From: Ailanthus altissimus
Taxonomy: Eukaryota > Streptophyta > Magnoliopsida > Sapindales > Simaroubaceae
DNA length: 64,000 nucleotides
Reading direction: 5' to 3'
NCBI GenBank assembly: GCA_946807835.1
Contig: OX327710.1
Coordinates: 12,884,501-12,948,500 of the forward strand
In this document: piece by piece, positions 35,801 through 47,402 of the stretch
Numbering within the stretch: the first letter of the stretch is position 1
Layout of the letters: the number at the start of each line of letters is the position of its first letter
Program-made: the position numbers and the translations under genes
Notes under the pieces: generated by a model
Seen by the model: only the letters and a program-made list of their open reading frames with translations
Databases searched by the model: none
Told to the model about the DNA's origin: nothing

Positions 35801-36660
35801 CTAAAGAAATGTCAATAATCGGTAACATATACCTGAGGGATTCTTTTTTATAAGGTCTCTGTGGCAATTTCTTTTCCAGTGTCCTTCCTCACCATAATGG
35901 AAATATTTTTCTTTATTTTTCTTTTGTAATTTGGATATGGGTCGCCTTTCAGGACTAATATTGGGTGCCTGCCTCACCTTTTTCTTTCCTTTAGGCTTTC
36001 CATAAGCCCTAGGAACAGAAGATGAAGTACCCTGAACAAAGAAGGGCGATCCTACTTTGTTCATGTCCTCTTCTGCTGTCTTTAACATATTATGAAGTTC
36101 AACGTAAGACGGGGTCATACCCTGCATATTAAAAGTCATTACGAACTGTCTGAAAAACCCCGGAAGAGACTGGAGAATCAGACTATTCCCCAAATTTTTG
36201 TTCAGTGTAATGTCTATCATCTCTAACCTCTCGATTATAGATATCATATTGAGGACATGAGGACTGACTGGACTTTTCTCAGAAAGTCTACACTGAAAAA
36301 ATGAATTAGCAACCATATATCCCTCAATCTGAGGACGGTCGCCAAATAGCTCATTCAGATGGAGCATAATGCTAAAAGCATCACCTATATGATCATGCTC
36401 TCTTTGTAAAACTGTAGACATAGAGGTAAGAATGAAAGATTTAACTTTTAAATCATCATCTAACCATTTCTGATAAGTCACCTTCTCCTCTGGGGTGGCT
36501 TCATCAAAAATTCCTGTAGGCATACACTGATCTATCACATATCCAAGTTTTTTATAATCGAGAACAATTCTCAAAGATTCATCAACCAGTCTCTATAGTT
36601 TTCAGTGCCTTTAAGTTGGTTCAAATCCAATATGCGTGCCAACGGATTATAAGAAGTCAT
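32826..36660 (-). pseudogene. copA2 gag-pol remnant
   Basis: On the minus strand a start at 36660 opens MTSYNPLARILDLNQLKG, a common copia gag beginning. A long open stretch (36574-35801) ends with a damaged zinc knuckle, KYFHYGEEGHWKRNC, whose first cysteines are lost. Protease/pre-integrase text follows (35867-35517, 35377-35102 with LWHMRLDHIGVRRLS). Integrase core text is at 35092-34847 (YVKCLQSDRGGEYISSEF). Reverse transcriptase lies at 34365-33681 (WQMDVKTTFLNGYLNEEI, then LYVDDILI). RNase H lies at 33582-32826 (STTEVEYIVASEVAKEA, HQRSKHVERKYHIVREI, NVADPLTKAL). The domain order is complete but broken by several stops and slips. Confidence 0.85.
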
Positions 36661-38163
36661 TTTATCTTTACAAGAGAAAATAAGAGATGTTAGCAGAAAA
36701 TAAATATTTTAATCACTAATTTTCATTTTAGATTAAGGATATAATCAAATTATATATTTTTAAATTTAAAACACCCTCCCACTGCATTATATAATCCCTT
36801 AAATCTCTCAAAAAGAAAAACAACAAATTTAAACTCTTTAAATTGTACAGTAGGAAGTAGATCCATTTGCCATTTTACTCAAGCCTCACGCTTCAGCAAT
36901 ATTGGCCATTGTAAAATCCAAAAGGTAGACAACTCTTATCAATTGCATTTTATGTAACTCTTATCACTGATCCTAAATACACCTTATCCTCACGCTTTAG
37001 CAATATTGAATAAGTGTATTTCAGATTAACTTGTCAATAATTAAATATATATTATTAATACTACCCTCACACTTTAGCAATATTGGACAATACGTTTGCA
37101 TATATTTGCCTCATCATATATTTAACCGGCATAGTCAAAATCACACCGACCTAAACCCTCACGCTTTAGCAATATTGGAAAACACCGATATGACCTGACT
37201 AATACTGTATTGACAAGACGGATCAATGTGTAACATTATCTCATAATGGTACATAATTAAATACATGTGCATTGTTCACAACTATAGTATTTTTGAATAG
37301 TATTTTAAAATTAGTTTTGCATGTGTAAATTTATAAGATGTAATGATAAAAATTATCAGTCTATATTATAAATCTGGGTTTATGAGATGTAGTGATAAGA
37401 GTTATTGGTCTGCATTATAAATTAAGATTAATTTCTGTGCTGGTAACCACAATGGGAGCCCTAATAGTGAGGGTTAGTTGTGCTTGCATAAAAATTAATT
37501 AATTAAAAATCATCCTTCCTAGAAGAATGGAGACCAAGAGATAAACAAAAATCTCTTTTAATCTGATTGAAGAATATTACATTATGAGATAATGTTTTAT
37601 TCTGATCTATCTTATCAATTTGGTGTTAGGCGAGTTACGTCGGCCTTTTTCCAATATTGTTACAGCATTAAGGACTTGGTCGGTTGGGATTGGAATATAT
37701 CGGTTAAATATGAGATGAGGTAAATATATGCGAAAATATATCACAATATTGCTACAGTGTGAGGGTAGTATTAGTAGCATATATTTGATCATTGACAAGT
37801 TAATCTATAATACATTTACCTAATATTGCTACAGTGTAAGGATAAGGTGTATTCAGGATCAAGGGGTAAGAGTTGCATGAGATGCAATTGAAAAATGTTG
37901 TCTACCTGTTGGGTTTACAAAGGCCAATATTGCTACAGTGTGAGGCCTAAGTAAATTTCAATAGGATCTACTTCCCACTATATAGTTTAAAAGTGTTTGA
38001 ACTATCGTCTTTCCATTCGAGAGATTACCGAAATTATTTAAAGTAGTGGGAGAGCGTTTTAAATTAAAAATGTATAATTAGTATACCCATGATTTAAAAT
38101 GTTCATTAGCGATTTAATGACCATTCCACTTACATTTCCTGTTATTTTGGCCTGTTAACTCTA
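36661..38163. repeat. Mirror-image leaders joining copA2 and copA3
   Basis: Between the two gag starts (36660 minus, 38164 plus) lie two leaders in opposite orientation. The left one carries CCTCACGCTTTAGCAATATTGG-type motifs at 36884, 36988, 37065 and 37157. The right one carries complements, CCAATATTGCTACAGTGTGA-type, ending at 37673, 37764, 37841 and 37945. Spacing from each gag outward is the same on both sides (104, 77 and 91-92 bp). The inner limits are AACATTATCTCATAATGG (37231-37248) and CATTATGAGATAATG (37571-37585). A spacer of about 320 bp lies between and includes a short ATGTAGTGATAA-type tandem repeat. No LTR is present at the join. Confidence 0.8.
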
Positions 38164-41160
38164 ATGGCCACTACGAACCAATTGGTGTTCATAGTTGATG
38201 CAGTCCAACTCTGGAGTACTAGGAATTACTCTGACCAGTGGATGAATCTCAGAAATGTTCTAGATTCAAAAAGTTTTGAATTTATTATTGATAAGAGTTT
38301 ACCGTAAGGTAATTCTAATAACACCTCTCAAGAGGATTTGAATAGAAAGGGTGTGACTCTCTTTGTGAAGGGTGCTTCATCTTTTACTCCAAGTATATCT
38401 AGTGAGACCAGATGTGTAAGAAGAAGAAGATGAGGCAGATACCTAAGATAAATCCTCAGAGGAAACATTTATCCAAAGATCAACAAGAGAGCATGTAGAT
38501 AGAAAGTGTTTCCAATATAGTAAGGTTTGATATTAGAAATTCAACTAACCTAGAAACTTTATCATTATCAAAAAGACTCCCACAAGTTTGTGTTTGACAA
38601 ACATAGATATTTCTGAGGTATATAATGCCAGTTCAAGCTAGGTATGAGATACTATATATCCCTCTCATGTCTACAATATATTGCAAGGATTAAGAGAGAC
38701 TTCAATGCAAATACTTATAGAAGTAGAGTTGAGAGTAAATATGGTGATTTCTTGTAGGTCCAAGTTGTTAGGCAACTTGACTTACTTTTTAGATGCAATA
38801 CAATAGTTGTATTGCATAATTAGTATGATGTTTTATTAGTTGAATTTCAGTTAATAAATGGATATTATATACAATTAAAAATGTCTATAGATTGGAATTC
38901 TTAAATCATACGGAGTTATGGTATATAAGTTTAGGTCATATAAGCGTAAGACGTTTATCCGTCTGGTTAAGGATGGTTGGATTTCTTATCTGACCATAAA
39001 GACTTAACCAATTTATGAATAATGTATTCACGGAGATGACCAAACATACCAGAATTTACGTCACATCCCTTTGATCAAATCGAGGTAGTGAGTACATTAA
39101 CAGCAAAGTTTCCCATTTGTTTAAGGAATGTGATTCTCACTCACTATAGTCCTCCCGGTAATCCACAATATATTGATATTTTGGTTAGGAATCGAACTTT
39201 ATTAGATATGGTTTGATTGATAATTAGTGTTATCGATCTATATCTGTGAGTATCTACTCCAAAGATAGTTGCTTATTAAGTAAAGTTCCATCAGAAGCTG
39301 TTCTTTCTATTCCGTATGAGATACAGAGAGGAAGGAAATCGTATCTTAAATATGTTAAGACTTTGGGTTGTCCTACTTACATAAGAGTTACACAGTAGGG
39401 TATCTTATTTTGTAAAAGTTACTCAACATGATAAACAGCACCCAAGAGGTACCAGTATATGTTTATTGAGTATCCTATGAATCCAATAGGATACTAGTTC
39501 TATGATTTAGAGAAGTGAAATGTGTTCGTTTCTCGGTAGACCACTATTCTTGAGGAATAGTTTCTCGTGGATCGTGGGAATCATAGAAAGATTGAACTTG
39601 GTGAAGTCAATCTAATAATCAATGAACCAAGGATGGGAACTCAGGCTCAATTAAGCAGTGACCTTTTTACACACTTCCTAGTAGGTCAAAAAGGATGTTT
39701 AGGTCGTCTTTTTGGTATAGTTGATGCCTGAAGGTGAACTTGAAGTTTTCTTGGTAGAAGAAAATCATCCTTGTCCTATAGAGAGACGATGTTTGACATC
39801 GATTTGGAAAGTAGTAAGAAGCTATGAAAACAATATTGACTCTGTGCATCAGAATTAAGTCTAGAACTTAGTTAAACTACCCATGAGAATTATTCTCATT
39901 GGTTGTAAAGGGTTTACAAAGAGGTAGTGGGAGCCAAATAGAAGGTAGAGACCTTTTAGGCCCTTTATTGGTTCTAGAAATGTAATTCTCACTGATCCGG
40001 GATCAACTAAGAGGAAACCTTTAGACCAGTATTGATGCTAAAGTCTATTAGAATGTTATTGGCTCTTGCAGCATATTATGACTTTGATGTTTGACAGATG
40101 GATGTAAGGATGGCATTCTGGAATGCCTGAAGGTTTTACGTCCAGCCATACTTTTGGTCTAGTGTGCATGAAAGGCCAGTAGGAGCACAATAGTCTTCTT
40201 GATGCTCTTTGTTGACAGCATACTAGTCATTGAAAATGATGTCAGTATGTTAGAATCAATCAAAAGTAACTCGTAAGAATTTCTCTATAAAGGATTTGGG
40301 AAGAGGCTTCTTTTATACTAGGTATAAACCTTTATGGAGATAAAGCTTGGAAGCTGATAGAATTCTCCCAAATCATTTCACATCAGTAGCGTCTCTGAAA
40401 GGTATGGTTTGTTAACTGTGAATTAGTTAACGTATCTAATAGACTAATGTTCATCTTTCGAGGAGAGTGTCTCTTCAGATGGAAGATATGAAAGTTAGAG
40501 TGTCTGACACACTAGATACATCAGCTATTCATAGTTTGATGTATGCTATGATGTGATTGAGACCTGAGATCAGTTTGACTGTAAGAGTTATGAGCCAATT
40601 TTAGTATGATTCACGTGACCACCATTTGATGGTAGTCAAATATATACTGAGGTACCTTGAGGGTACAAAGGATAAGTTTTTTAAATATGGAGAAAGTAAC
40701 TTACAAATAAGAAGACGCACGGAGTCAGACTTTTAGTTTAACTTAAATGATAGAGAGTCTACATCTAGGAATGTGCTAATTCTCATTAGTACTAGAGGAG
40801 TTAGAATTACACTAAACTGGGATTCACTACTAATTAATATAGTGAAGCAGAAGCGGTAGTAAAGATTCATAGGTTTATCACTGGGCTTGGAAGAGTTTTA
40901 AGATAGATGGATCCTATCCCATAATTTTACGATAAAACTAGGCCGTTGTATAGACTGAGATGCCAAGAGTACACTGGTACTCTAATTATAGTGAGAGGAG
41001 TCTCACATTACTAGAGGGATCTTGGTTGAATGAGATGTAATTATTGGTAGAAGTATTCTATAAATAATTTAGTGGACCCACATTCTAAAGTCATAACTTT
41101 AAAAGTGTTTGTAAAACACGTAGAGTTGATGTGTATGAGATGCCATCAAGAATGGCACTA
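38164..41160 (+). pseudogene. copA3 gag-pol remnant, heavily decayed
   Basis: No frame longer than 60 codons survives on this strand, but copia text can be followed across frames. Gag-like words appear after 38164 (NQLVFIVDAVQL, MNLRNVLDSKSFEFIIDKSL). Pre-integrase-like text appears near 38930. Integrase-like text appears near 39060-39200. Reverse-transcriptase-like text appears near 40075-40240 and RNase H-like text near 40850-41100. It reaches the purine tract at 41164. The decay is stronger than in copA2. Confidence 0.65.
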
Positions 41161-41175
41161 AAGCAAGTGGGAGAT

Positions 41176-43332
41176 TGTTAAGGTCGGTGCTTATGTGTCA
41201 TCCTTGAATGTACATATATTTGTGTATTTATACAAGTGTACATTCTCATTAAATCGTTAATACTTATTAATATGGTACCATACAATGTAACGTTACAGAC
41301 ATTGTACGATCTAACGGTGTTCGGATCAGATCTAAATGAGTTTAGACAAGGGCCTACAGTTAGCCATGCTAAGAAATATAAATGCTAAATATTAGCACAA
41401 CTAAGTGTTAGGTGGTTATAATACTTAGTAGATCCACGAGTTGGAGCCTTGTCTATAATGGGACATACACCTGGGAATATACTAGTAACTGCATAGTTAC
41501 AAGAGTTGTAATCGGATGCCAGGAAATGCTAGTTGTGCAAGTATGTTCTCAAATAATTGTCCTTGGTCTATTTCTACCGATGTAGGTCTGTCGGTAGATA
41601 CCCTTTTATATAGATCAGCATATGTCGTACATATAGGGTATAGATGGTCGTTTCTAGCCGACAATGAGCTTGGAGCTCGTATTGACATATAGGTATCCAA
41701 TTAAGATTTGATATGGGACAGACTCACGAGGGCCTTCGATAGACATCCTATATAAGCCATCAACGGAGGGTCCTTTAAAGTTGAGTAGTATACATGGTCC
41801 TTTGACCTGAGTGCCACGGTGGGCTTATAAGTGATCCACCATACTTTAGTTTCACACATGTCACAGACCTTTCATGGTGTGACCGCTGGGTGTCACTGAG
41901 TATAGTCCGATACTTATGGAGTCCAGTGTGTACAGATATAGGATCCGTCAGCTCGCATAGGGAGTTAAATATCCAGATGCTTCAGGACTGTATCTCGAAA
42001 AAAATCTTGTGGCCACAAGTATTAATCTCGAGAAAGAGTTCCGTCAGAGTAGAACAATATGGTAAAGGAGTTTGCACATATTGTTCTCTGAGATACGAGT
42101 CTGAAGATAAAACATAGATGAACACATGGGCATTTGACGGTAATAATCAATAACCCTGCACATCCAGGATATCATGACGGAAAGACTCTACGTATGTGTT
42201 GTAACCTCAGCTTGCATAGTTCAACGCACTAATTTGTAATATTCATGACGTATACGTGGGACATTGCTCACGGACTCATGGAATAGTTCTATTTGACGAA
42301 TCGGGCATAAGACCTAGGGAGTCCCATGATATGGAGTGTACTCGTTGTGCACTAAGACAGCGTGCCGAATTAAAGTGTTTAATTTCGCAATATTTAGCAC
42401 TACCATGGGAATACGTGCGTATCTGTATTTAAGTATTAAATACATCAATTAGTTTATAATTGTTATCTATTAATTGTATAATGACACGTTGCGTATTGTG
42501 GACTCCTGGTTGAGTTTACCTAAGTGTAGGATTTGGTGGGACGCACTAAGGGATAGACTTGGTAACTATTTATGAGGGGCAAAATGATCATTTCATATTT
42601 TAATTATTTAATTTTTAAATAATCAAAATATCTCATTATAATATATTATTATATATAATAATATTTTATTTTGGGTGCCAAATAGTTGGCACCCATTTTT
42701 ATTATTTTATTATTATTTAATATATTATATTATTATTTTATTATATATATATATATATATATATAACAGATATGTGTGCAAGTTTTGGGTGTGTGTTTTG
42801 TGTTTGACGAGAGAAAGAAATGGAGATGAGGAAAGAAGGAAGAAAAGAAGAAGAGAAGAAAAAGGCCCAAAAAAAAGGAGAAGAAAAAACAAATTTAGAA
42901 AAAAAAAATGAAATTGTTTCATTTTTTCTCTATGGTTCCAATTGAAGCAATGGTGGATTGCTTCAAATTCTCTATTTTTTTTTTTTTTTGAGAAAAGGAT
43001 AAAAACACATACCAGGCCATTTTGGGGTTTAAGAGCTAAACCCAATGCTGGATATGGGCTGTTGTTCTAGCTCACCAAGCCTATCGTGTTGATGACTAGA
43101 ACTGCCTACGAGTTGGTCTCCATGCGGATTCCAAAGAAATAAGTGTATAACGTTACACGTTGAGGTGAGTTCTCTACCAAACTAATATATTAATGTGATT
43201 AATATATATTATTTATTGTGTTTATTGTATAATTTACGCTTCCGCCACGTTAAATTTGTATTTGATACGTATTTTAGGCAATAGACACAATTGCACAAGC
43301 ATATACCCACATGTATTAAATCCCGGACAACA
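41176..43332 (+). repeat. copA3 3' LTR
   Basis: 2157 bp, TGTTAAGGTCGGTGCTTATG to CCCGGACAACA. It contains a TA microsatellite (42742-42765), a purine-rich tract (42810-42910) and a T-run near 42978. It is nearly the same length as the solo LTR at 17709-19868. Confidence 0.85.
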
Positions 43333-45360
43333 TATCCAATGAAATACCCACTAATGGTCCTTGGGTCCAGTTTCTTTTCTTATGGGTTGTAAACTCTTAC
43401 TTTAAACGAATATCCCCAGACGCGTATATGTCACAAACTCAATTTCTAACCTTTCTATAATTCAAATGGCTTTTTTTGGATAGCCTTGGTTGGAACTCAG
43501 TTCAATATATACACTATCGTTTTAAGAGCTTTAGTCCATAAGTGTTTAGGAAGTTTGGAACTACTAAACATACTCCGCACCATATCCATTAATATTTGAT
43601 TTCTTCTTTTTGCTACACCATTTTGGTCAGGTGAACCAGACATTGTGTATTGGGCAACTATATCATGCTCTTGAAGAAATTTCGCAAATGGATCAGGTGC
43701 TTGTCCATCTTCAGTATATTTACCATAATATTCTCCATCTCTATCTGTTCTCACGATTTTAATTTGTCTTCCACATTGTTTCTCTACTTCAGCTTTAAAT
43801 TTTTTGAAAGCATCGAATGCTTCATTCTTATTATGAAGCAAGTAGAGATATATGTATCGTGAAAATCATCTATAAAAGAAATGAAGTATTTCGGGTCATA
43901 CGAGTCCATGTCAAGATTATAAATATCTGAATGTATAATCTCTAATATGTTTGTACTCCTCTTGGCACCTTTATTGGACTTGTTAGTCTACCTTCCTTTA
44001 ATGTAGTCTATACAAGTGTCAAAATCAATAAAATTTAAAGTATTAAGTACTCCATCATTTACTAATCTTTTAATTCTTTCAACGGAGATATGTCTCAATC
44101 TTCGGTACTATAATGTAGAGAAATCTTCATTTATAACACATTGTTTAGTACCAGTGTAAATATAAATAGTATTATATGTAGTATTATCTTGTAAATTAAT
44201 GGAGAAAAGACTATCAGACAATGTACCATTCCCAACACAATTAGATTCATAAAATAAATTAAAAGATATTTTTGAAAAGTTAAAAGAATAATCCAAAAGC
44301 ACAAATCTTGAAACTGAAATTAAATTCTTAGAAAAACTAGGAATATAGAAAGTTTTTTCCAAATTTTAAATAAAATCACTACTTAAAATTAAACTGCATG
44401 TTCCAATAGCTTTCACATGTGAACGCATCTTGTTTCCAGAATAGATGCATTGTTCACTGCCCATTAGCTTCCTTAGATTTTGCATACCCTATAAGATATT
44501 TGAAATATGAATTGTAGAACCATAATTAACATCAGTCATATTAGATTCATAATAAACAAATGAGATTGGATTACCTTTCTTCTCAAGCCATTTTTGAAAC
44601 TTAGGGCAATCTTTCTTCATGTGTCCTTTTTTTTTTTAGAAGAAGCACTTGGATTCCTTTTTCATTTCAGTTTGGGGAGGAATTTTATTTTTCCCTTTCT
44701 GTTTGGTTTGTTACTCGTTCTTTCCTTATGTTGCAATTAGTGCACTTTCACCCAATTCTATTATCAATTTTCTTTCCTCTTGAACATACATAGTCATAAA
44801 GTTCATTTATTGACTATTTATCCTTATGCAGTTGTAGGATATTTTGAAGGGTCTATATTATTGTAGAAGGGTGTTCAATATATAGTGCACAAAAAAAAGA
44901 ATCAAACATCTCAACCTCAAGTGTTTTTAATTGAGCCATAATATCCCTCATTTGTATGATGTGCTCACGCACACCTTTTACATTGGTGAGCCTTAAGGAT
45001 GAAAACTTCATAATTAGGATACTAGAAAGTGCCTTAACTAAAGTCTCAAATTGTTGATCAATAGCCTTCAGTAAAGCTCGAACATTGTTATATTAATCGA
45101 CTTAACCACGAATACTAGCAGAGCTCTTGGTCTTTATAAACATTACACTGAGGCGATTAGATCGCTCTCATTGTTCATAAAGATCAATTTCTTCTCTAGT
45201 GCTAGTAGTAGTAATAGATGGTTCGTCTTTCTTATAGCATAATCAATATCCATCCGCCCTAAATGGAGAAGAATTCTCTCCTTTCAAATTTTATAATCAT
45301 CACCTTTAAGTTTAAAAATATCACACTTAATATCAGATAAATTCATAGTTTGCATAACTG
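43333..45360 (-). pseudogene. copB gag-integrase remnant
   Basis: Gag starts near 45355 on the minus strand (MNLSDIKCDIFKLKGDDYKI, then stop). The zinc-knuckle tail KKDCPKFQKWLEKKG lies near 44600. The protease/pre-integrase stretch LISVSRFVLLDYSF is in the 84-codon frame at 44108-44362. Integrase core text lies at 43841-43497 (ExxVEKQCGRQIKIVRTDRDGEY, then SGSPDQNGVA). The C-terminal integrase phrase KAIQKKPFEL follows. The reading ends at the copA3 LTR edge (43332), with YFIGY-like text at the border. Compared with typical copia Pol, roughly 100-150 residues before the reverse transcriptase are missing across the nested insertion. Confidence 0.75.
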
Positions 45361-46671
45361 CATAAAATAAAACAAACATGCTTATAATTAAATATTGAGA
45401 CTAATAAACATATATCATATTTTATCAATGTAAATTATGTTATAACAATTATGAATCTAATGACATAAAACTTGCATGTGGGCTAAAGATCTAATTCAAT
45501 TAGATCTATTTATTTTTATGATAAAAAATATCAAATTATGTTCCTTTTCCTAATTCTTATGGGTAAATTAGAAAATATAATTTGATATTCATCCTAATTA
45601 ATCATACAAATGTGATAAAAAAATTCGTGAGATAAAATCTACTACACTTAATATGATTAATCATAATAAATATCATTTTCTATATGTGATCAAAATATAT
45701 AATATTGTATAATTAAGGATGCTGTGGTTATTCTTTAATTAATTAAAATTATATGGATCACTAGATATTTAATTTTATTCATAATTGTTCATATAAAATA
45801 AATGCAAAAATAAGTATTATTTATAAATATGAACATAATTTTAATTTATGTACTACTCAAATTATATGTATAATGAAACAATAAATTATACATACAAAAA
45901 TTAACATAATTTAAGCACATAAATATCTAAAATTTTAATTCATAAATTGATCTTTACAAAATACCAAATTTATGAATTATTTATTCAAAATTTACATTCA
46001 TCAATACATAATTAGAATGATACTTACAAAATTGAATATGAAATATATACATAAAGACACTAAAATCGAGTACTATAGGGAGTTATTTAAATATTTTATA
46101 AAACTTTATTGTTAAACTGTAATTATACGTAAATTTTTAGAGTTTGACCTAAAATATTCAATTTTATTGGGTCTATATGTAAAACTATTAAAGTATTATG
46201 GTCAAAATATAATTACTGAAATATTTAGAAACTAATTACAATTGACTAAATCTATAGGGGTATGTTAGAAACTATTGTATATTATAAGGGTTAAATTGAA
46301 ATTAATAAATTTTATAGGGGCTAAAATAAAATTATGTAATACTTCAATGTCAAATTATAAATATCTATAAGTTTTAAGGTCAAAACATAATTTATAAAAG
46401 ATAGAGGGGTTGAATGAAATTAATCAATTATCTTCAACCTCCCACCTGTGACCCGTATTTGACTCGTTTTAGTATTTTGACAATATCTCCCTTATTTTAG
46501 TTTTGATTTCGACGTTTCAAATTACAAAATGTTCAAAATTTAATTTTATAATAATTTATAATATTTTTTTGCTTCATACAAAGTCAAAATAATGAGTTTT
46601 GATCAAAATAAAATTCGGCCATAATTTTTAAAATTTTTAGATTGTATATCATTCAAAGCAAAGGCAACTAT
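45361..46671 (-). other. copB leader between primer-binding site and gag
   Basis: A 1.3-kb AT-rich stretch on the minus-strand 5' side of gag, with no protein frame. It is long for a copia leader. No separate element was recognised inside it. Confidence 0.45.
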
Positions 46672-46684
46672 GGCTCTGATACCA
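46672..46684 (-). other. copB primer-binding site
   Basis: TGGTATCAGAGCC on the minus strand, two bases from the 5' LTR. It matches the initiator-methionine tRNA complement used by most plant copia elements. Confidence 0.85.
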
Positions 46685-46686
46685 AC

Positions 46687-47098
46687 TATTAGACTAACTT
46701 AAGGTGATCTAGACATGCTTAAAGTAACTTTAAAAGCATATAAATCAATGTGAAATTTAAAAAATATATTAAACATACCTCCTGCCATTGAAGTCATTTT
46801 TTTTAATAATCTAGAAAAATGATTAAGCTCTTCTAAATCTTCTCAATCTCCACTGATGGCATACGTGTGTCTTGAATAAGATTGGATAATTTAGAGACCT
46901 AACCAAGTGTTCTATTTATAGGCATTTTTCTATAAAAAAATGTCACCCCATGTTCATAAATATGAGTTAGTTGTTTTACACCTAATGAGTATTATCTTTG
47001 AATAATGAAAGATAACGAATTTAGTGGGAATGATAAAAAAATATTGGGTATAATATGTTTATACCTAATATTAGATATCGCACCTAATACACTTATCA
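46687..47098 (-). repeat. copB 5' LTR
   Basis: 412 bp. It supplies the last ~35 codons and stop of the PADRE-LTR fused frame and holds the ~86 bp missing from the 3' LTR. Confidence 0.85.
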
Positions 47099-47402
47099 AA
47101 GAATCTTTGTGAGTGTTGGTGGTTTGATTTTCTTGAACCGGAGAAAATGAATGCTTGCAAATGGTGTCTATAGGCACAACATAGAACTTTTGGCGAAGAT
47201 ATAGCATAATGTTTGGTACAACAATTGCCCACGGTTCCTTGAAAACATTTGGATGAACAACGATGCATTTCAAGTTTCGAAGCATGATTTCTAAAGCCAT
47301 AACAGATCTATCATAAAGCTCTACATGCCCTCCAAGATGAACAATCTTGACAAGTATGTTCTTGGTGTTGTTACTACTGCAGAGCCATCTTAAAAAGGCC
47401 AT
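47099..47402 (-). pseudogene. PADRE/DUF4228 gene, 5' half (N-terminal coding part)
   Basis: The start codon at 47402 opens MAFLRWLCSSNNTKNILVKI. The PADRE hallmarks follow: GGHVELYDRSVMALEIMLRN, VVHPNVFKEPWAIV and LYLRQKFYVVPIDTI. These proteins are small, plant-specific, and often transcribed in response to pathogens or stress; their biochemistry is unknown. The coding half ends at codon 101 plus one base, where the AAGAA duplication (47099-47103) meets the 5' LTR of copB. The frame then runs on into the LTR for about 35 codons to a stop at 46992-46994, giving a 136-codon fused frame that still holds the whole N-terminal domain. A TATA-like box sits 90 bases upstream. Whether the fused product is made is unknown. 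Confidence 0.88.

Larger units (their letters stand above)
30545..37250 (-). mobile_element. copA2: copia family A element, minus strand, lacking its 5' LTR
   Basis: The 3' LTR spans 30545-32813, and gag-pol runs from 36660 down to 32826. The purine-rich GAGCAAGTGTGAG adjoins the LTR, and the leader runs to about 37250 with four 22-bp repeats. The terminal sequence TGTTGTGTGAGATTTAATA is the counterpart of the complement of the copA3 end (TGTTGTCCGGGATTTAATA). There is no LTR upstream of the leader; copA3's leader follows instead, in opposite orientation. Confidence 0.75.
37571..43332 (+). mobile_element. copA3: copia family A element, plus strand, lacking its 5' LTR
   Basis: It consists of a leader (37571-38163), a gag-pol remnant (38164-41160), the purine tract CAAGTGGGAGAT (41164-41175) and a 3' LTR (41176-43332). 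It mirrors copA2 head to head. The coding sequence differs from copA2 at many positions, so the pair is not a recent palindromic copy of one element. The outer flanks of the pair (ATATG before 30545, TATCC after 43332) are not a matching duplication. Confidence 0.75.
28256..47098 (-). mobile_element. copB: Ty1/copia element inserted in the PADRE gene, carrying nested insertions
   Basis: Identical 5-bp duplications AAGAA flank it (28251-28255, 47099-47103). LTRs are at 28256-28581 (3' LTR) and 46687-47098 (5' LTR). On the minus strand they start TGATAAGTGTATTAGG and the 3' copy ends CTAACA. A primer-binding site, TGGTATCAGAGCC, lies next to the 5' LTR (46672-46684). A purine-rich CCAAGTGAGAGAA adjoins the 3' LTR. 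Gag and integrase lie on the right (43333-45360). Reverse transcriptase and RNase H lie on the left (28908-30540). The copA2/copA3 pair (30545-43332) separates them. Without that insert the element is about 6.06 kb. Its genes are full of stops. Confidence 0.88.

Noticed and set aside
42675..43045. Two overlapping ORFs over a purine-rich tract
   Set aside because: Low-complexity Lys/Arg/Glu or Phe/Leu frames produced by a purine-rich stretch in the copA3 LTR.
30545..43332. Single palindromic duplication of one copia element
   Set aside because: The gag and pol texts of copA2 and copA3 differ too much for a recent inverted copy of the same element.
47099..47402. Splicing of copB as an intron of the PADRE gene
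   Set aside because: The best donor near the junction (GATAA|GTGTAT) with the nearest acceptor in the LTR end (TTAG|TCTAACA) gives a stop at once; no in-frame pair was found by eye.
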